Source: Alphaproteobacteria bacterium
GTDB lineage: Bacteria; Pseudomonadota; Alphaproteobacteria; Micavibrionales; Micavibrionaceae
Assembly: GCA_027482195.1 (NCBI GenBank)
Contig: JAIXWE010000085.1
Span: 1 to 60,016 of the forward strand
Length of the DNA: 60,016 bases
Reading direction: 5' to 3'
Below, piece after piece: positions 13,835 through 24,834 of this stretch. A program made the translations under genes and the position numbers. Positions within the stretch are counted from its first letter, which is position 1. Each line of letters opens with the position of its first letter. The notes beneath the pieces are model-generated. The model saw only the letters and a list, made by a program, of their open reading frames with translations, was not told the origin of the DNA and ran no database searches.

Positions 13835-15604
13835 TTAATTCGCTTGGCGGCGCAAGAAGGCGGGAATGTCCAAATCCCCTTCCGCTTTTGGCGCGGCGGC
13901 TGGCGAGTCAATATTCAAACGCCCTTGAACAGGAAGCGGCGGAGCCGTGCGTTTTGCATTGCTTGCCTTTGCGGAATGACCAGCTTCTGCGCCCTCATCA
14001 CTCGTTGCAAAATCAGAGTCAGACGCGCGGTGTGTCGCCGCAACAATTTCACGACGAAGGCCGCCTGTGATCCGTTCAAACAAAGATGGTTTGCGCGGGG
14101 CGGTGTGTGCCACCTCTTCCTCAACCATCTGATCATAGGCCGCGTGAGAAGCAACAGGCTGAGCCGCATTATGATGCGCCACAAATTGCGCATAAGATGG
14201 AGCCGGTTCGCGTTGTGATTCCACCGGTTCGGGCGGAATAAATTGCCCTTGATAACGTGACCCGCGCGGTGTTGTTTGCGCTTCCGCCGCTTGCACCTGT
14301 TGCACAAATTGCGCGTAAGAAGGGACAGGCTGCTGAATAGGCTGTTGCACAGATTGTTGTTGCACACCTTGTTGCGCGTAAGCTTCAGAAGGTGCGTAAT
14401 AAGCTTCCTGCTGCTGAACTGGTTGCTGAACCGGTTGTTGCATGGGCTGTTGCATGGGTTGTTGGATTGGTTGCGGTTGCGCCGCATAAACAGGTTGCGC
14501 AACGGTGCGCGCAATCGGCTGAACAACCGGATTGGGTTGTTGAACCGGTGCCGTCATGCGCGCAGGTGTGCGCACCACATTAAAACCGGTTGTATAACCG
14601 CTGCGTGGTTTTTGCGCTTGCTGCCCGACCGCATCAATGCCCGTGGCAACAACAGAAATGCGCATTTTGCCTTCCATATTCGGGTCAAATGTGGATCCGA
14701 AAATAATGTTGGCATTGGAATCAACTTCATCCCTAATGCGGTTACAGGCTTCATCCACTTCGAACAAGGTCATGTCGAAACCACCCGTGACATTAACAAT
14801 AACGCCCTTCGCACCCTTCATCGAAATATCATCGAGCAACGGATTGCTGATTGCTTTTTCGGCCGCTTCCGTCGCACGACGTTCGCCCGAGGCTTCGCCC
14901 GCACCCATTACCGCCTTGCCCATTTCCTGCATCACTGTGCGGATATCGGCAAAGTCCAAATTGATCAAACCTTCCAGCACGATCAAATCAGTGACGGAAC
15001 GCACAGCCGATTGCAACACGCTGTCCGCCATGCGAAACGCATCGGCGAAGGTTGTTTTATCATTCACAACACGGAATAAATTTTGATTGGGAATGACGAT
15101 CAATGTATCAACATATTGCTGCATCTCGGCAATGCCGTCTTCGGCCATTTTCATGCGCAACGTGCCTTCATAATGAAACGGCTTTGTTACCACACCAACG
15201 GTGAGAATTCCGCGCTCACGGCATGCTTTGGCAATGACGGGTGCAGCACCCGTGCCCGTGCCACCGCCCATACCGGCGGTGATAAACACCATGTTCGCAT
15301 TATCCACTTGTTGAATGACGTCATCGAGTGACTCTTGTGCGGCCGCGCGCCCAATGTCGGGCTTTGCCCCGGCGCCAAGACCGGATGTTAAAGTTGTGCC
15401 AAGCTGGATTTTCGTGTCCGCCATATTTCCGGCCAAAGCTTGGGCATCGGTATTGGCGACGACAAATTTCACACCCATCATGTTTGAGGTGATCATATTA
15501 TTGACGGCATTGCCGCCCGCACCCCCAACGCCAATGACGGTGATATTCGGGGTAAGTTGAGGAGCTTTTGACACAGTATTCATCCTTAAGTTAGTAAGTG
15601 GCAT
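13835..15604 (-). CDS. ftsZ: cell division protein FtsZ with long Q/P-rich C-terminal linker
   Basis: [29 protein letters not shown]; linker [18 protein letters not shown]. Confidence 0.96.
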   Translation of the reverse strand: MPLTNLRMNTVSKAPQLTPNITVIGVGGAGGNAVNNMITSNMMGVKFVVANTDAQALAGNMADTKIQLGTTLTSGLGAGAKPDIGRAAAQESLDDVIQQVDNANMVFITAGMGGGTGTGAAPVIAKACRERGILTVGVVTKPFHYEGTLRMKMAEDGIAEMQQYVDTLIVIPNQNLFRVVNDKTTFADAFRMADSVLQSAVRSVTDLIVLEGLINLDFADIRTVMQEMGKAVMGAGEASGERRATEAAEKAISNPLLDDISMKGAKGVIVNVTGGFDMTLFEVDEACNRIRDEVDSNANIIFGSTFDPNMEGKMRISVVATGIDAVGQQAQKPRSGYTTGFNVVRTPARMTAPVQQPNPVVQPIARTVAQPVYAAQPQPIQQPMQQPMQQPVQQPVQQQEAYYAPSEAYAQQGVQQQSVQQPIQQPVPSYAQFVQQVQAAEAQTTPRGSRYQGQFIPPEPVESQREPAPSYAQFVAHHNAAQPVASHAAYDQMVEEEVAHTAPRKPSLFERITGGLRREIVAATHRASDSDFATSDEGAEAGHSAKASNAKRTAPPLPVQGRLNIDSPAAAPKAEGDLDIPAFLRRQAN

Positions 15605-16007
15605 AAGAGACAGCCTCCTGCTGAGGTTTGTTTTTTTATTTTCCGAACAACCACGATGGTTGCTTCGGATGGCACCGCGATTCTATCGTGCGGTTTGTGA
15701 ATGGGAATCCCTGAAATGTGCTGGATCACGCAATCATTCCCGTGGGATGGCGGGTTTGACCTCAAAACCGTTGAATCAATCTCTGCACAAAGGGCGTTAA
15801 GTGATTCAAATGATTCTGTTTTGTTGATTGTGAATCAAATCCATTTCTTGTCCAAGTAAAAAATCACCAAAATTGTGGATAAGTGGATAAATGCACCCAC
15901 AAACTGCCCTGTTGCGATTCCGCCTGTATCCCAACGACTCTCTTGCGGCTTTTGGTGATTCGTTCCATGCTTGCCCCCAAGGTTAATCACAGTTTTGGAG
16001 GCTGAAG

Positions 16008-16868
16008 ATGCGCATCCTTTTCACCCATGGGCTTTTGTTTCTCAGCCTCACTTTTGCAAGCTTGGCTCAGGCAAATCCAAGCGTGTTACGCACATCCCCT
16101 CCCTCTTCTTCCGAACCGCCCGCACAATGCCCTGATACGGGTCTTAAAGTGGGGCTTGTGACATCGGATGAAAAAGTTGTTCCGCCCGTCTGTTTCGAAG
16201 CTTTGGCGGTACAAGGATTATCACCACGCGCAGTTGATACAAAAAATTGCGAAAAAGATTCCGGATTGAAAATTGTTGGCACAGCCACCAGCGAAGGCTA
16301 TGTGCAATCGCGTTATGAGATGGAAGGGTTAAGCGATTTAGGAATTATCATGTACCGCAAAATTGGGTCGGTTGCGGATGGGGATGTTGTTCAGACATTA
16401 AGTTACTCCGGCGGGTCTGGACATTTCTCAGAAGTTTTTGTGGTGACGTTAGAGGGCACAAAACTTACCCATGTACGCTCCATTGCGGCCGGAGATCGTT
16501 GTAACAACGGAATCACAGATGTGACGGTAAAAGACGGAAAAATTCTGATCAGCCAAAACATCACGCCGATTGATTTTATCACCCTTGCCACTGGGTCTGA
16601 ACAAAATCTCAAGGCTTATGAAGATCTTGAAGCCTCGGCCGCAAGTTGTTTTGCCGTGGCGACGGTGGATGAATCGGGCGCGTTGACACGCGTTCAATTC
16701 GACAAAGATGTTTTGGAAGGGCGCGATGCGGAATGGGTGGCGCGCTTTGGGCTTCAAGCTTGCTTTGATAAATTATTTCAACAAAGTTTGGTGGAAGAAA
16801 AATTCGCGTTTGATAAAACTTCCTTCCAATCTTGGGTTCAGAATTTTTTGAAAACTTGTAAGAAGTAA
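16008..16868 (+). CDS. hypothetical secreted protein
   Basis: N-terminal signal peptide MRILFTHGLLFLSLTFASLAQA; no recognised domain. Confidence 0.75.
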   Translation: MRILFTHGLLFLSLTFASLAQANPSVLRTSPPSSSEPPAQCPDTGLKVGLVTSDEKVVPPVCFEALAVQGLSPRAVDTKNCEKDSGLKIVGTATSEGYVQSRYEMEGLSDLGIIMYRKIGSVADGDVVQTLSYSGGSGHFSEVFVVTLEGTKLTHVRSIAAGDRCNNGITDVTVKDGKILISQNITPIDFITLATGSEQNLKAYEDLEASAASCFAVATVDESGALTRVQFDKDVLEGRDAEWVARFGLQACFDKLFQQSLVEEKFAFDKTSFQSWVQNFLKTCKK

Positions 16869-16974
16869 GAGCCTCACACAAAGATCACGGAGGAACCACA
16901 AAGCTCGCAGAGAATTATTTTATATTTTATCCTCTGTGTTCTTTGTGAACCCTTTGCGCACTCTGCGTGAGGTG
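16869..16974. repeat. imperfect ~44-bp inverted repeat between convergent genes
   Basis: Arms 16869-16912 and 16931-16974 share CTCTG.G..CTTTGTG...GTGAGG in inverted orientation. Confidence 0.7.
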
Positions 16975-17035
16975 CTTTATTTTCTGCGAACAAATCTGCG
17001 ATTTGCTTTATTTTCTACGAACAAATCTGCGATTT
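16974..17035. repeat. two-copy 31-bp tandem repeat
   Basis: gctttattttct[g/a]cgaacaaatctgcgattt at 16974-17004 and 17005-17035, one mismatch. Confidence 0.9.
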
Positions 17036-17042
17036 GCTTCGC

Positions 17043-18320
17043 TTACCAATTCTCACGTAGCCACATTTTCACGCGTTGCCACACATTGCCCGATTCCACA
17101 TTCGATAAAATATCACCCGGCATTTCATGCGTGCGTTCCGTGACATAGGTTAATAATCCGGCCGCCACAGAAAATGCGGGGCCCGACACGGCATCGGGCA
17201 AACCATCAATGCGCACCGGGCGGCCCAAGCGCACTTGTTTATCAAGAACCAATTGCGACAATTCCCTCAATCCCGCAATTTGCGATGCGCCTCCGGTTAA
17301 AATGACCCGCCGCCCCGCAACACCGGCGATTCCATTATCGTGAAGACGCGCGCGCACCATCTCGAACGTTTCTTCCAACCGTGGTTGAATAATGCTCACC
17401 AAATAAGAACGCGGCACATGATTGGGCGCAATGTGATCATCCTCACCCAAAGGTGGTACATCGAGTAAATCTTTATCATCCGTCATGGTGGCAATGGCCG
17501 ACCCATAAAGTGTTTTCAAACGTTCGGCCGCGGTCAAGGATGTCGTCAACCCTTTGGCGATGTCGGATGTGACATGATGCCCACCCACGGGAATGGCGTC
17601 GGTGAAAATCAATTCCCGCCCTTGAAAAACGGCGATCGATGTTGTGCCGCCGCCCATGTCAATGACGGTGCATCCCAAATCCAATTCATCATCCACAACC
17701 GACGACAACGCGGCCGCATAAGGGGACGAGGTCAGCGCGGTAATATCAAGATGGGATCTGCGAATACACGATGCCATGTTGCGCAAAGCGCCCATTTGTC
17801 CGGTGACAAGATGCACATCCACTTCCAAAGATTGCCCATATAATCCGCGCGGTTCTTTGATACCTTCGTGGCCGTCAATGCGATACGCAACCGGAATGGT
17901 GTGAATAAGTTCAATGTCGGTTGCACCCGCTTCGCGCACCGCTTGGTCTTGTGCCTTGGCCAATGCGCGGCGAATGTCATTATTGGTGACAGCTTCGCCC
18001 ATAATTTGCACATCAACCCGCATGAGATGCGAATGGGTGTGAAGAGCGGGCACATTCACCACCACTTCACGCAAAGGGTAACCGCGCATGACTTCGGCCG
18101 CCATATTTTCGGCCGCATCCACCGCTTGGCGAATGGCTTGCTCGGCCGCATCCAAATCAACAACTGTGCCCGATTTTATGCCCTTTGACGCTTGGTGCCC
18201 AATGCCGATAACATCAACATTTCCCGCATCATCTTTCACACGCGCGATAAAACATGCAATCTTGCTTGACCCAATATCAAGCGCCGCAATCAATGATCCT
18301 TTGGAAGTGCGCGCTGTCAT
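17043..18320 (-). CDS. ftsA: cell division protein FtsA
   Basis: Actin-like ATPase (ALDIGSSKIACFIA, VIDMGGGTTSIAVF, LTGGASQIAGL). Confidence 0.95.
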   Translation of the reverse strand: MTARTSKGSLIAALDIGSSKIACFIARVKDDAGNVDVIGIGHQASKGIKSGTVVDLDAAEQAIRQAVDAAENMAAEVMRGYPLREVVVNVPALHTHSHLMRVDVQIMGEAVTNNDIRRALAKAQDQAVREAGATDIELIHTIPVAYRIDGHEGIKEPRGLYGQSLEVDVHLVTGQMGALRNMASCIRRSHLDITALTSSPYAAALSSVVDDELDLGCTVIDMGGGTTSIAVFQGRELIFTDAIPVGGHHVTSDIAKGLTTSLTAAERLKTLYGSAIATMTDDKDLLDVPPLGEDDHIAPNHVPRSYLVSIIQPRLEETFEMVRARLHDNGIAGVAGRRVILTGGASQIAGLRELSQLVLDKQVRLGRPVRIDGLPDAVSGPAFSVAAGLLTYVTERTHEMPGDILSNVESGNVWQRVKMWLRENW

Positions 18321-18321
18321 C

Positions 18322-19191
18322 TTAAATACTTTTATCTTTGGTAAAAGAAGCGTTTAAGGGCGCGGCCGCACCCGGTTCGGTTTGCACAATAATGCGGCCC
18401 GCATCACGCAAATCGACCGTATCAATCCGCCGATCCAAAATTTTCTCTGTGGCTTGCGCATCCGCCAAACGTGCAATCGCCGCACCCATATCCTCTTCCG
18501 GTAAGCGAATGGTGATTCCGTTTTTCAACATCACATCCCACCGCCGGTCACCGACCCATTTCGCCGCCTCAACACGTGTGTTTAATTCCGGCTCCGCCTT
18601 GAGAATATCTAAAAGTGCGGCCGCATTTTGTGGTGCATTTTGCCCGACAATAATCATCAAATGGGAAAACCGCCCCAAATCGCGGGTGGTGAGCTCCACC
18701 CCTTCGCGATCGACCAATGCTAATTTGCCGCCCCGTTGCCACAGAGCAAGCGGCGTGCGTTCGGTTAAATGCACATAAAGCGTATTGGGAAAGCGGCGTT
18801 CAATACGGGCATATTTAACCCATGTTAATTGCGTGACTTTTTCTTGAAGTGTCGCAATATCAACCGCAAAAATAGGCGTGCCCTTTGAAACATTCAACAA
18901 TGTTTTCAAACCGGCGCGGTCAACATAATGCCGCCCTTCGACAAAAATATTGCGCACCTCAAAACCTTGCGATGCGGTTTTTTCATGAAAGGCGGTTTGC
19001 ACATTTTCCATGCGTGCTTGCACCCAAGGGGAGTGGGTGAAGAAATAACCAATTCCGCCCAAGATCGCCACACTTAAGCCCACCACCGCAACGCGGCGCA
19101 GACCGTAAATTACGCGCGCTGTTGCGCCCGCGCGGCGGTTGAGGATGGTTGTGCGGCGGGTGCCGCGTGAGGTTGAATTTGTCCGTGACAT
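18322..19191 (-). CDS. ftsQ: cell division protein FtsQ
   Basis: N-terminal TM plus POTRA-like VEGRHYVDRAGLKTLL; between ddl and ftsA. Confidence 0.9.
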   Translation of the reverse strand: MSRTNSTSRGTRRTTILNRRAGATARVIYGLRRVAVVGLSVAILGGIGYFFTHSPWVQARMENVQTAFHEKTASQGFEVRNIFVEGRHYVDRAGLKTLLNVSKGTPIFAVDIATLQEKVTQLTWVKYARIERRFPNTLYVHLTERTPLALWQRGGKLALVDREGVELTTRDLGRFSHLMIIVGQNAPQNAAALLDILKAEPELNTRVEAAKWVGDRRWDVMLKNGITIRLPEEDMGAAIARLADAQATEKILDRRIDTVDLRDAGRIIVQTEPGAAAPLNASFTKDKSI

Positions 19192-20099
19192 AAAGCCGTT
19201 TCAACAAGATGGGAACAAAGTTGCACAAAAGATAAACTATTATAAACGCATTGCGAAGGCCCGATTGATTCCGGTGTTAAGCCGGGCGGGTTATTAATTT
19301 CAAGAAAATATAATCCATCAACCCCGCGCGTTTCATCAAAACGAAAATCACACCGTGCCAAGCCGTGACATCCAATCGCCTTATAAACTTTCTCCGCATT
19401 GCTTAAGGCCAGATCGTAAACCTCTTGCGGAATTTTCGCCGGCAACACAATTTCGGTGCGCGTGTCGTGATATTTCGCTTCATAATCAAAAAAGCCGGTG
19501 TGGGACACAATTTCGGATACGGCTTGGGCCTTGCCGTCCAACACGGCCACGGTTAATTCACGCCCGGGGATATATTCTTCCACCAAGGCCTGATCGCCAT
19601 ACACCCATGATGCTTTTAAATTGTGAAGCGTGTTGTCGCCCTCTTTGATAATCAACACCCCCACACTCGATCCTTCGTTATAACGTTTGATCACATAAGG
19701 GCGCGGTAATAACTTTTCACTTAAAACGTCCTCACATGTGGCCAACATGCCGCGCGGCGATTTGACACCGACCGTCGCCGCAATTAATTTCGCCATCGGC
19801 TTGTCCATATTGATGGCGGAGGCCATGATGCCGGAACAGGTGTAAGGAATTTCCATCAACTCACACAAACCTTGAAGCGCACCATCTTCGCCCATGCGGC
19901 CGTAAATATTGTTAAAAATCGCGTCGGGTTTTATGGCCGCAATTTTGGTGACAAGACCCACAATATCTTTTGTGACATCCAAGGTTGTGACGTTGTAACC
20001 GCCGTCACGCAAAGCCTGTTCCACCACCCGGCCTTTGGTGATAGAAACTTCGCGTTCGGCGTTCCACCCGCCGACAAGAAGAATGATATTTTTGCGCAT
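19110..20099 (-). CDS. ddl: D-alanine--D-alanine ligase
   Basis: GWNAEREVSI, YVIKRYNEGSSVGV, FLEINNPPGLTPES; start refined to MRKNII. Confidence 0.93.
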   Translation of the reverse strand: MRKNIILLVGGWNAEREVSITKGRVVEQALRDGGYNVTTLDVTKDIVGLVTKIAAIKPDAIFNNIYGRMGEDGALQGLCELMEIPYTCSGIMASAINMDKPMAKLIAATVGVKSPRGMLATCEDVLSEKLLPRPYVIKRYNEGSSVGVLIIKEGDNTLHNLKASWVYGDQALVEEYIPGRELTVAVLDGKAQAVSEIVSHTGFFDYEAKYHDTRTEIVLPAKIPQEVYDLALSNAEKVYKAIGCHGLARCDFRFDETRGVDGLYFLEINNPPGLTPESIGPSQCVYNSLSFVQLCSHLVETALCHGQIQPHAAPAAQPSSTAARAQQRA

Positions 20100-20166
20100 G
20101 AAATCCCAATGGGGTTGACGTGATTTCATTATGAAGAAACCCGTGGAAAAAACCAGCGAAAAATGA

Positions 20167-21102
20167 TTAAAGCAGCACGCCGATCCGGCGAATTTCCCAA
20201 CGCAAATCAATATGAAAGCGATCTAAAACGCGGCGTTTCACTTCTTCGCCCAAATCTTCCAGGTCTTGTGCCGTGGCGGTGCCTGTGTTGATCATAAAAT
20301 TCGTGTGCTTTTCCGACATTTGCGCACCACCCATCCTTAAGCCGCGCCCACCCACTTGATCGATCAACCACCATGTTTTGGTGTCGGGTGGTAATCCCAC
20401 CGCCTCCAATTCCTGTGCGGATGGGTTGGCGAAAGTTGACCCTCCCGTTTGCGATTTAATCGGTTGTGATTCTTCACGCCGCGTTTTGATGTCACTCATG
20501 CGTGCGTTAATCACGTCTTTGTCTTCTTTTAATCCACGCATCGTGCATTGCGTGAAAATAAAATCTTCCGCCACACCACAATGGCGATATGTCATGTTCA
20601 TATCTTGGGGCATGAATGTCACACGCTCACCACTGCGCGTTATACCTTGCGCGTTGATCAAGATATCTTTCATCTCGCGCGCATACGCTCCCGCATTCAT
20701 GCGCAACGCCCCACCCATACTTCCCGGCACGCCACAGAGAAATTCCAATCCGCCCACACCATGTTCCATGGCCGCATTTGCCACATTGATATCAAGTGCG
20801 GCCGCACCTGCCGTGACGTGAGTATCTTCAAAAGAAATATCGGTAAAGCCGCGCCCCATACGCACAACCACACCGCGCACACCGCCATCACGCACAATGG
20901 TGTTCGATAAAACACCCAACACCGTGACCGGAATGTCGGTGGGGCAGTTTTTCAAAAATTCTTGCAAATCATCCGGGTCTTCGGGCTTGAATAAAATTTC
21001 CGCCACACCGCCACACCGAAACCATCCCACCGCACCCAAAGGTGCGTTCTCAGTATAACGCCCGCGCACCATCGGTAAATGATCGCGCAAATTATCCGGC
21101 AT
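20167..21102 (-). CDS. murB: UDP-N-acetylmuramate dehydrogenase
   Basis: FAD-binding [31 protein letters not shown]; start refined to MPDNLRD. Confidence 0.94.
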   Translation of the reverse strand: MPDNLRDHLPMVRGRYTENAPLGAVGWFRCGGVAEILFKPEDPDDLQEFLKNCPTDIPVTVLGVLSNTIVRDGGVRGVVVRMGRGFTDISFEDTHVTAGAAALDINVANAAMEHGVGGLEFLCGVPGSMGGALRMNAGAYAREMKDILINAQGITRSGERVTFMPQDMNMTYRHCGVAEDFIFTQCTMRGLKEDKDVINARMSDIKTRREESQPIKSQTGGSTFANPSAQELEAVGLPPDTKTWWLIDQVGGRGLRMGGAQMSEKHTNFMINTGTATAQDLEDLGEEVKRRVLDRFHIDLRWEIRRIGVLL

Positions 21103-22537
21103 GTGATTTTTTCTGTTGGGCAAAAATTTTGTCCAACTCGCCGGGTAAATTTTGCGCCCAATTGGTGATCGACCCCGCACCCAAACAAATTACAAAATCA
21201 TGCGGTTGCGCAATCTCGGCAATGACATCCGCTAATGATTCCGGATTCTCCAACGCGCGCACATCACGATGGCCATAGCTGTGAATACCGCGTACTAAAT
21301 TTTGTTTATCAAAACCCTCAATCGGGCTTTCGCCAGCGGTGTAAACATCGGCGATGATCACGGAATCGGCATCATTGAAACATGTACAAAACTCATCAAA
21401 TAAAGATTGCAAGCGCGTGTAACGGTGGGGTTGCATCACCGCAATCACCTTGCCGCCGCTTTCTGCAACTGCTTGGCGTGCGGCTTTTAACACGGCCGTA
21501 ATTTCAACCGGATGATGCCCGTAATCATCAATCACCGTGATGCCGTTACTCACGCCTGTGCGTGTGAATCTGCGTTTCACACCCGCAAAAGAAGAAAGCG
21601 CATTTTTAATCTGCGCATGCGGCATTTTAAGACGCACCGCAACGACCACAGATGCAAGAGCGTTTAAAATATTATGCGCACCCAACATTGGCAAAAAGAC
21701 ATCTGAAATTTTCTCCGCCGTTTCATGAAGCAAAATATCGAATGTGGATCCAAGCGCGCTGTGACGGATATTCACCGCCTGAACATCGGCTTGCGGGTTA
21801 AATCCGTAAGTTAAAATCAAACGATTGGTCAAGCGCGGAATAAGCGATTGCACAACCGGGTGATCGGAACACACTACGGCAAAACCGTAAAAAGGAATAT
21901 TGGTCACGAAACTTTCATATGCATCAATAACACCATCAAAATCACCGTAATGATCCATATGTTCGGCATCAATATTGGTAATAACCGTCACGGTTGCGGG
22001 AAGACGCGTGAAAGATCCGTCGCTTTCATCCGCTTCGACCACCATCCATTCCCCATGGCCCAAACGCGTGTTCGTGCCGTAAGAATTCACAATGCCGCCA
22101 TTGATGACGGTTGGGTCAAAATCACCTTGCTCTAACATATGGCCAACCAAAGATGTCGTGGTTGTTTTGCCGTGCGTGCCGCCAATCGCCACCGTCCATT
22201 TCAAACGCATGAGTTGCGCCAACATATCGGCTCTGGGCACAATCGGAATAAAATGTTCGGCTGCATAAATCCATTCCGGATTGTCGGGCTTCACCGCCGA
22301 TGACACCACCACCGCACTTACCTGTTCACCGTTTTGCGTCTGTAAATTTTCCGCTGCATGCCCGATGAAAATTTTCACACCTTTTTTGCGCAAACGCGTG
22401 ACGTTATAATTCTCGGCAATATCACTTCCTTGAACTTTATATCCAAGATCAATCAAAATCTCGGCAATGCCGGACATGCCAATGCCGCCAATTCCGGTGA
22501 AATGCAAAACCCCAATATTGGCGGGCAAATGGCGCAT
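21092..22537 (-). CDS. murC: UDP-N-acetylmuramate--L-alanine ligase
   Basis: [23 protein letters not shown]. Confidence 0.96.
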   Translation of the reverse strand: MRHLPANIGVLHFTGIGGIGMSGIAEILIDLGYKVQGSDIAENYNVTRLRKKGVKIFIGHAAENLQTQNGEQVSAVVVSSAVKPDNPEWIYAAEHFIPIVPRADMLAQLMRLKWTVAIGGTHGKTTTTSLVGHMLEQGDFDPTVINGGIVNSYGTNTRLGHGEWMVVEADESDGSFTRLPATVTVITNIDAEHMDHYGDFDGVIDAYESFVTNIPFYGFAVVCSDHPVVQSLIPRLTNRLILTYGFNPQADVQAVNIRHSALGSTFDILLHETAEKISDVFLPMLGAHNILNALASVVVAVRLKMPHAQIKNALSSFAGVKRRFTRTGVSNGITVIDDYGHHPVEITAVLKAARQAVAESGGKVIAVMQPHRYTRLQSLFDEFCTCFNDADSVIIADVYTAGESPIEGFDKQNLVRGIHSYGHRDVRALENPESLADVIAEIAQPHDFVICLGAGSITNWAQNLPGELDKIFAQQKKSHAG

Positions 22538-22585
22538 GATGTATCCTTTATATCTGGTGTGCTTGGCGTTTTTTTACGCGAAATT

Positions 22586-23662
22586 TTACCGCCTGGCAAG
22601 AATATCTGCCCAAATTTTCGCCGTATCGGGCTGCGCAAGGGCGCGCGCATTTTGGGCTTTTCGTTGCAATATGTCCGGCGCCGTTAAAATTTCAGAAAGC
22701 TTTGCCGCAACGCTTGCCACTGTCATCTGCTTTTCCTCCATCATCCACCCCGCATCCCCATTGACCGCAATGCGTGCATTATAATCTTGTTGATGATCCC
22801 GATTCCATGGATATGGCACATAAAAAGCGGGGCGGCCAGCGGCGAAATTCTCACTCAACGTGCTTGCGCCCGCGCGCGCAATCATCATGTGACATGTGTT
22901 TAAACGCTCTGGCATATCATCAAAAAAACTTTTTAATTCATACGCAATTTCGGCTTGGTTATAAATTTCTGCAACGCGCGGTTGGTCGTCTTCTTTTACT
23001 TGATGCACGACCGCTATTTTTTCTCGCATATCGGGGTCAAGTTGCGCCAAAGATTGAGGAATAAGATCAGTAAAAACTTTTGCGCCTTGTGACCCCCCAA
23101 CGACCAGTATATGAATTTTATCACTCATATCTGGATAAGGTCTTAAACCAATTGCGGCAATGGCCGCCCGCACCGGATTTCCGACTAGGTGCGTTTTTGT
23201 TTTAAAATTTTGCGACATTTTTGAAGTATTGTGAAAAGACAGAAAAATATCTTTGGCCAAAAATCCCAAAATTTTATTCGCCGCACCTAAGATCGCATTT
23301 TGCTCATGCACCGCAGTGTAAATTCCCAAAATTTGTGCGGCGAAAACGGGCGGTGCCGAAGGATACCCACCAAAACCAATCACCCTTTTCGGGCGGGTGC
23401 GCAAAAAAAGCATGAGCGCTTGAAAAAACCCGTAAAACAAAGGGAAAATGAATTTTATTTTGCCCATAACACCCCCACCCCACGTGCCGGATGATAAAAT
23501 TGTGACATCTTCCGCGGGTTGGCTGTGTAAATATTTTTTACCGCGCGCATCGGTTAAAAACTTCACGCGCACTCCGCGCGCACGCAACTCATCCGCCAAA
23601 GCAATGCTCGGGAAAACATGGCCACCGGTTCCGCCCGCACATAAGAAAATAGTTTCCGCCAT
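22586..23662 (-). CDS. murG: MurG glycosyltransferase
   Basis: CAGGTGGHVFPSIALA, VVGGSQGAKVF, RAGASTLSE. Confidence 0.95.
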   Translation of the reverse strand: MAETIFLCAGGTGGHVFPSIALADELRARGVRVKFLTDARGKKYLHSQPAEDVTILSSGTWGGGVMGKIKFIFPLFYGFFQALMLFLRTRPKRVIGFGGYPSAPPVFAAQILGIYTAVHEQNAILGAANKILGFLAKDIFLSFHNTSKMSQNFKTKTHLVGNPVRAAIAAIGLRPYPDMSDKIHILVVGGSQGAKVFTDLIPQSLAQLDPDMREKIAVVHQVKEDDQPRVAEIYNQAEIAYELKSFFDDMPERLNTCHMMIARAGASTLSENFAAGRPAFYVPYPWNRDHQQDYNARIAVNGDAGWMMEEKQMTVASVAAKLSEILTAPDILQRKAQNARALAQPDTAKIWADILARR

Positions 23663-24834
23663 TATAAATTTCCTCGGCGCGTTGATACACTTAATCCCGC
23701 ACGGGCGATTGCCGAGCGCGTTTGACGCCGCGTTAAACCCAGCACAACACCCATCGCAAATCCCATCGCGATAATCGAAGATCCGCCATAACTGATAAAC
23801 GGCAACGTCATTCCCTTTGTTGGCAAGATATGAAGACTTGATCCCATATGAACAAAAGCTTGAAGTCCGAACATGGCTAAAATTCCGCCGACGGCCAAAA
23901 CACCAAACAAATCATTGCTCTCCATCAAACGGTTATATCCGCGCAAAAGAATGAACAAATAAAGCCCGACAATAATCAGCGTGAAAAATAATCCAAACTC
24001 TTCCCCCGCAACGGCAAAAATAAAATCGGCGTGCGAATCCGGAATCGAATTTTTGATCGTGCCCTGACCGGGGCCTGTGCCGAAAAAACCCCCATTTGCA
24101 AAGGCTTCTAACGACCGATCAACCTGATAGGTATCGCCGCTTTCGGGGTTCATAAACCGGTCAATCCGTGACTTGACGTGATCCAATGTTGAGTAAGCCA
24201 AAACCAACCCCACCGCCCCAATCACCAACATCACCACCATGTAACGAAACGGAAAACCCGCCAGAAAAATTTGCACGGCGAACATCGCACTTAAAACAAC
24301 CGTCATCCCGAAATCCGGTTGAATGATTAACAACACCACACATGATAAAAATAAAAGTGCGGCAAATAAATTTCCGTGAAAAGATGCATATTGTTTTTGA
24401 TGCGCCATGAACCATGCGGCAACAATTGCAAAAGACGGCTTTACAAACTCACTTGGCTGTAACGATAGTCCGAATAGTGAGATCCAACGCTGCGCGCCCT
24501 TCACTTCCGCCCCGACAAAGGGAATAATCATCATCAAAAAAATTCCACCCAGTAAAATAACTGTGCCAAGGCGGCGAATATATTGAGGGGACAAAACCGA
24601 AACCACAATCATCACCAAAAAAGCCGGCACGGCCATGATAATGTGACGCGTAATAAAATGTGCATCATCAACGCCAATACGAATGGCCACAGGGGGGCTT
24701 GCGGTCGCGACCAAGGCAACGCCAAATGCAAATAAAATAGTCACCGCAACCAATAATCCGCGGTCAACAGTCCACCACCACTCGGCAATTGCCGATCGGT
24801 TGGTGCGCGAAAAAACTTGTTGGAACTGGAACAT
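23662..24834 (-). CDS. ftsW: putative peptidoglycan polymerase FtsW
   Basis: SEDS-family multi-TM protein; LQPSEFVK, ILPTKGMTLPFISYGGSS. Confidence 0.95.
   Translation of the reverse strand: MFQFQQVFSRTNRSAIAEWWWTVDRGLLVAVTILFAFGVALVATASPPVAIRIGVDDAHFITRHIIMAVPAFLVMIVVSVLSPQYIRRLGTVILLGGIFLMMIIPFVGAEVKGAQRWISLFGLSLQPSEFVKPSFAIVAAWFMAHQKQYASFHGNLFAALLFLSCVVLLIIQPDFGMTVVLSAMFAVQIFLAGFPFRYMVVMLVIGAVGLVLAYSTLDHVKSRIDRFMNPESGDTYQVDRSLEAFANGGFFGTGPGQGTIKNSIPDSHADFIFAVAGEEFGLFFTLIIVGLYLFILLRGYNRLMESNDLFGVLAVGGILAMFGLQAFVHMGSSLHILPTKGMTLPFISYGGSSIIAMGFAMGVVLGLTRRQTRSAIARAGLSVSTRRGNL

Noticed and set aside
14401-14480. Short tandem repeats near 14.4 kb
   Set aside because: Encode the [10 protein letters not shown] linker of FtsZ; explained as coding low complexity
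14276-15079. 267-aa + strand ORF antisense to ftsZ (R/L-rich)
   Set aside because: Complement of the FtsZ linker and core; low-complexity artefact
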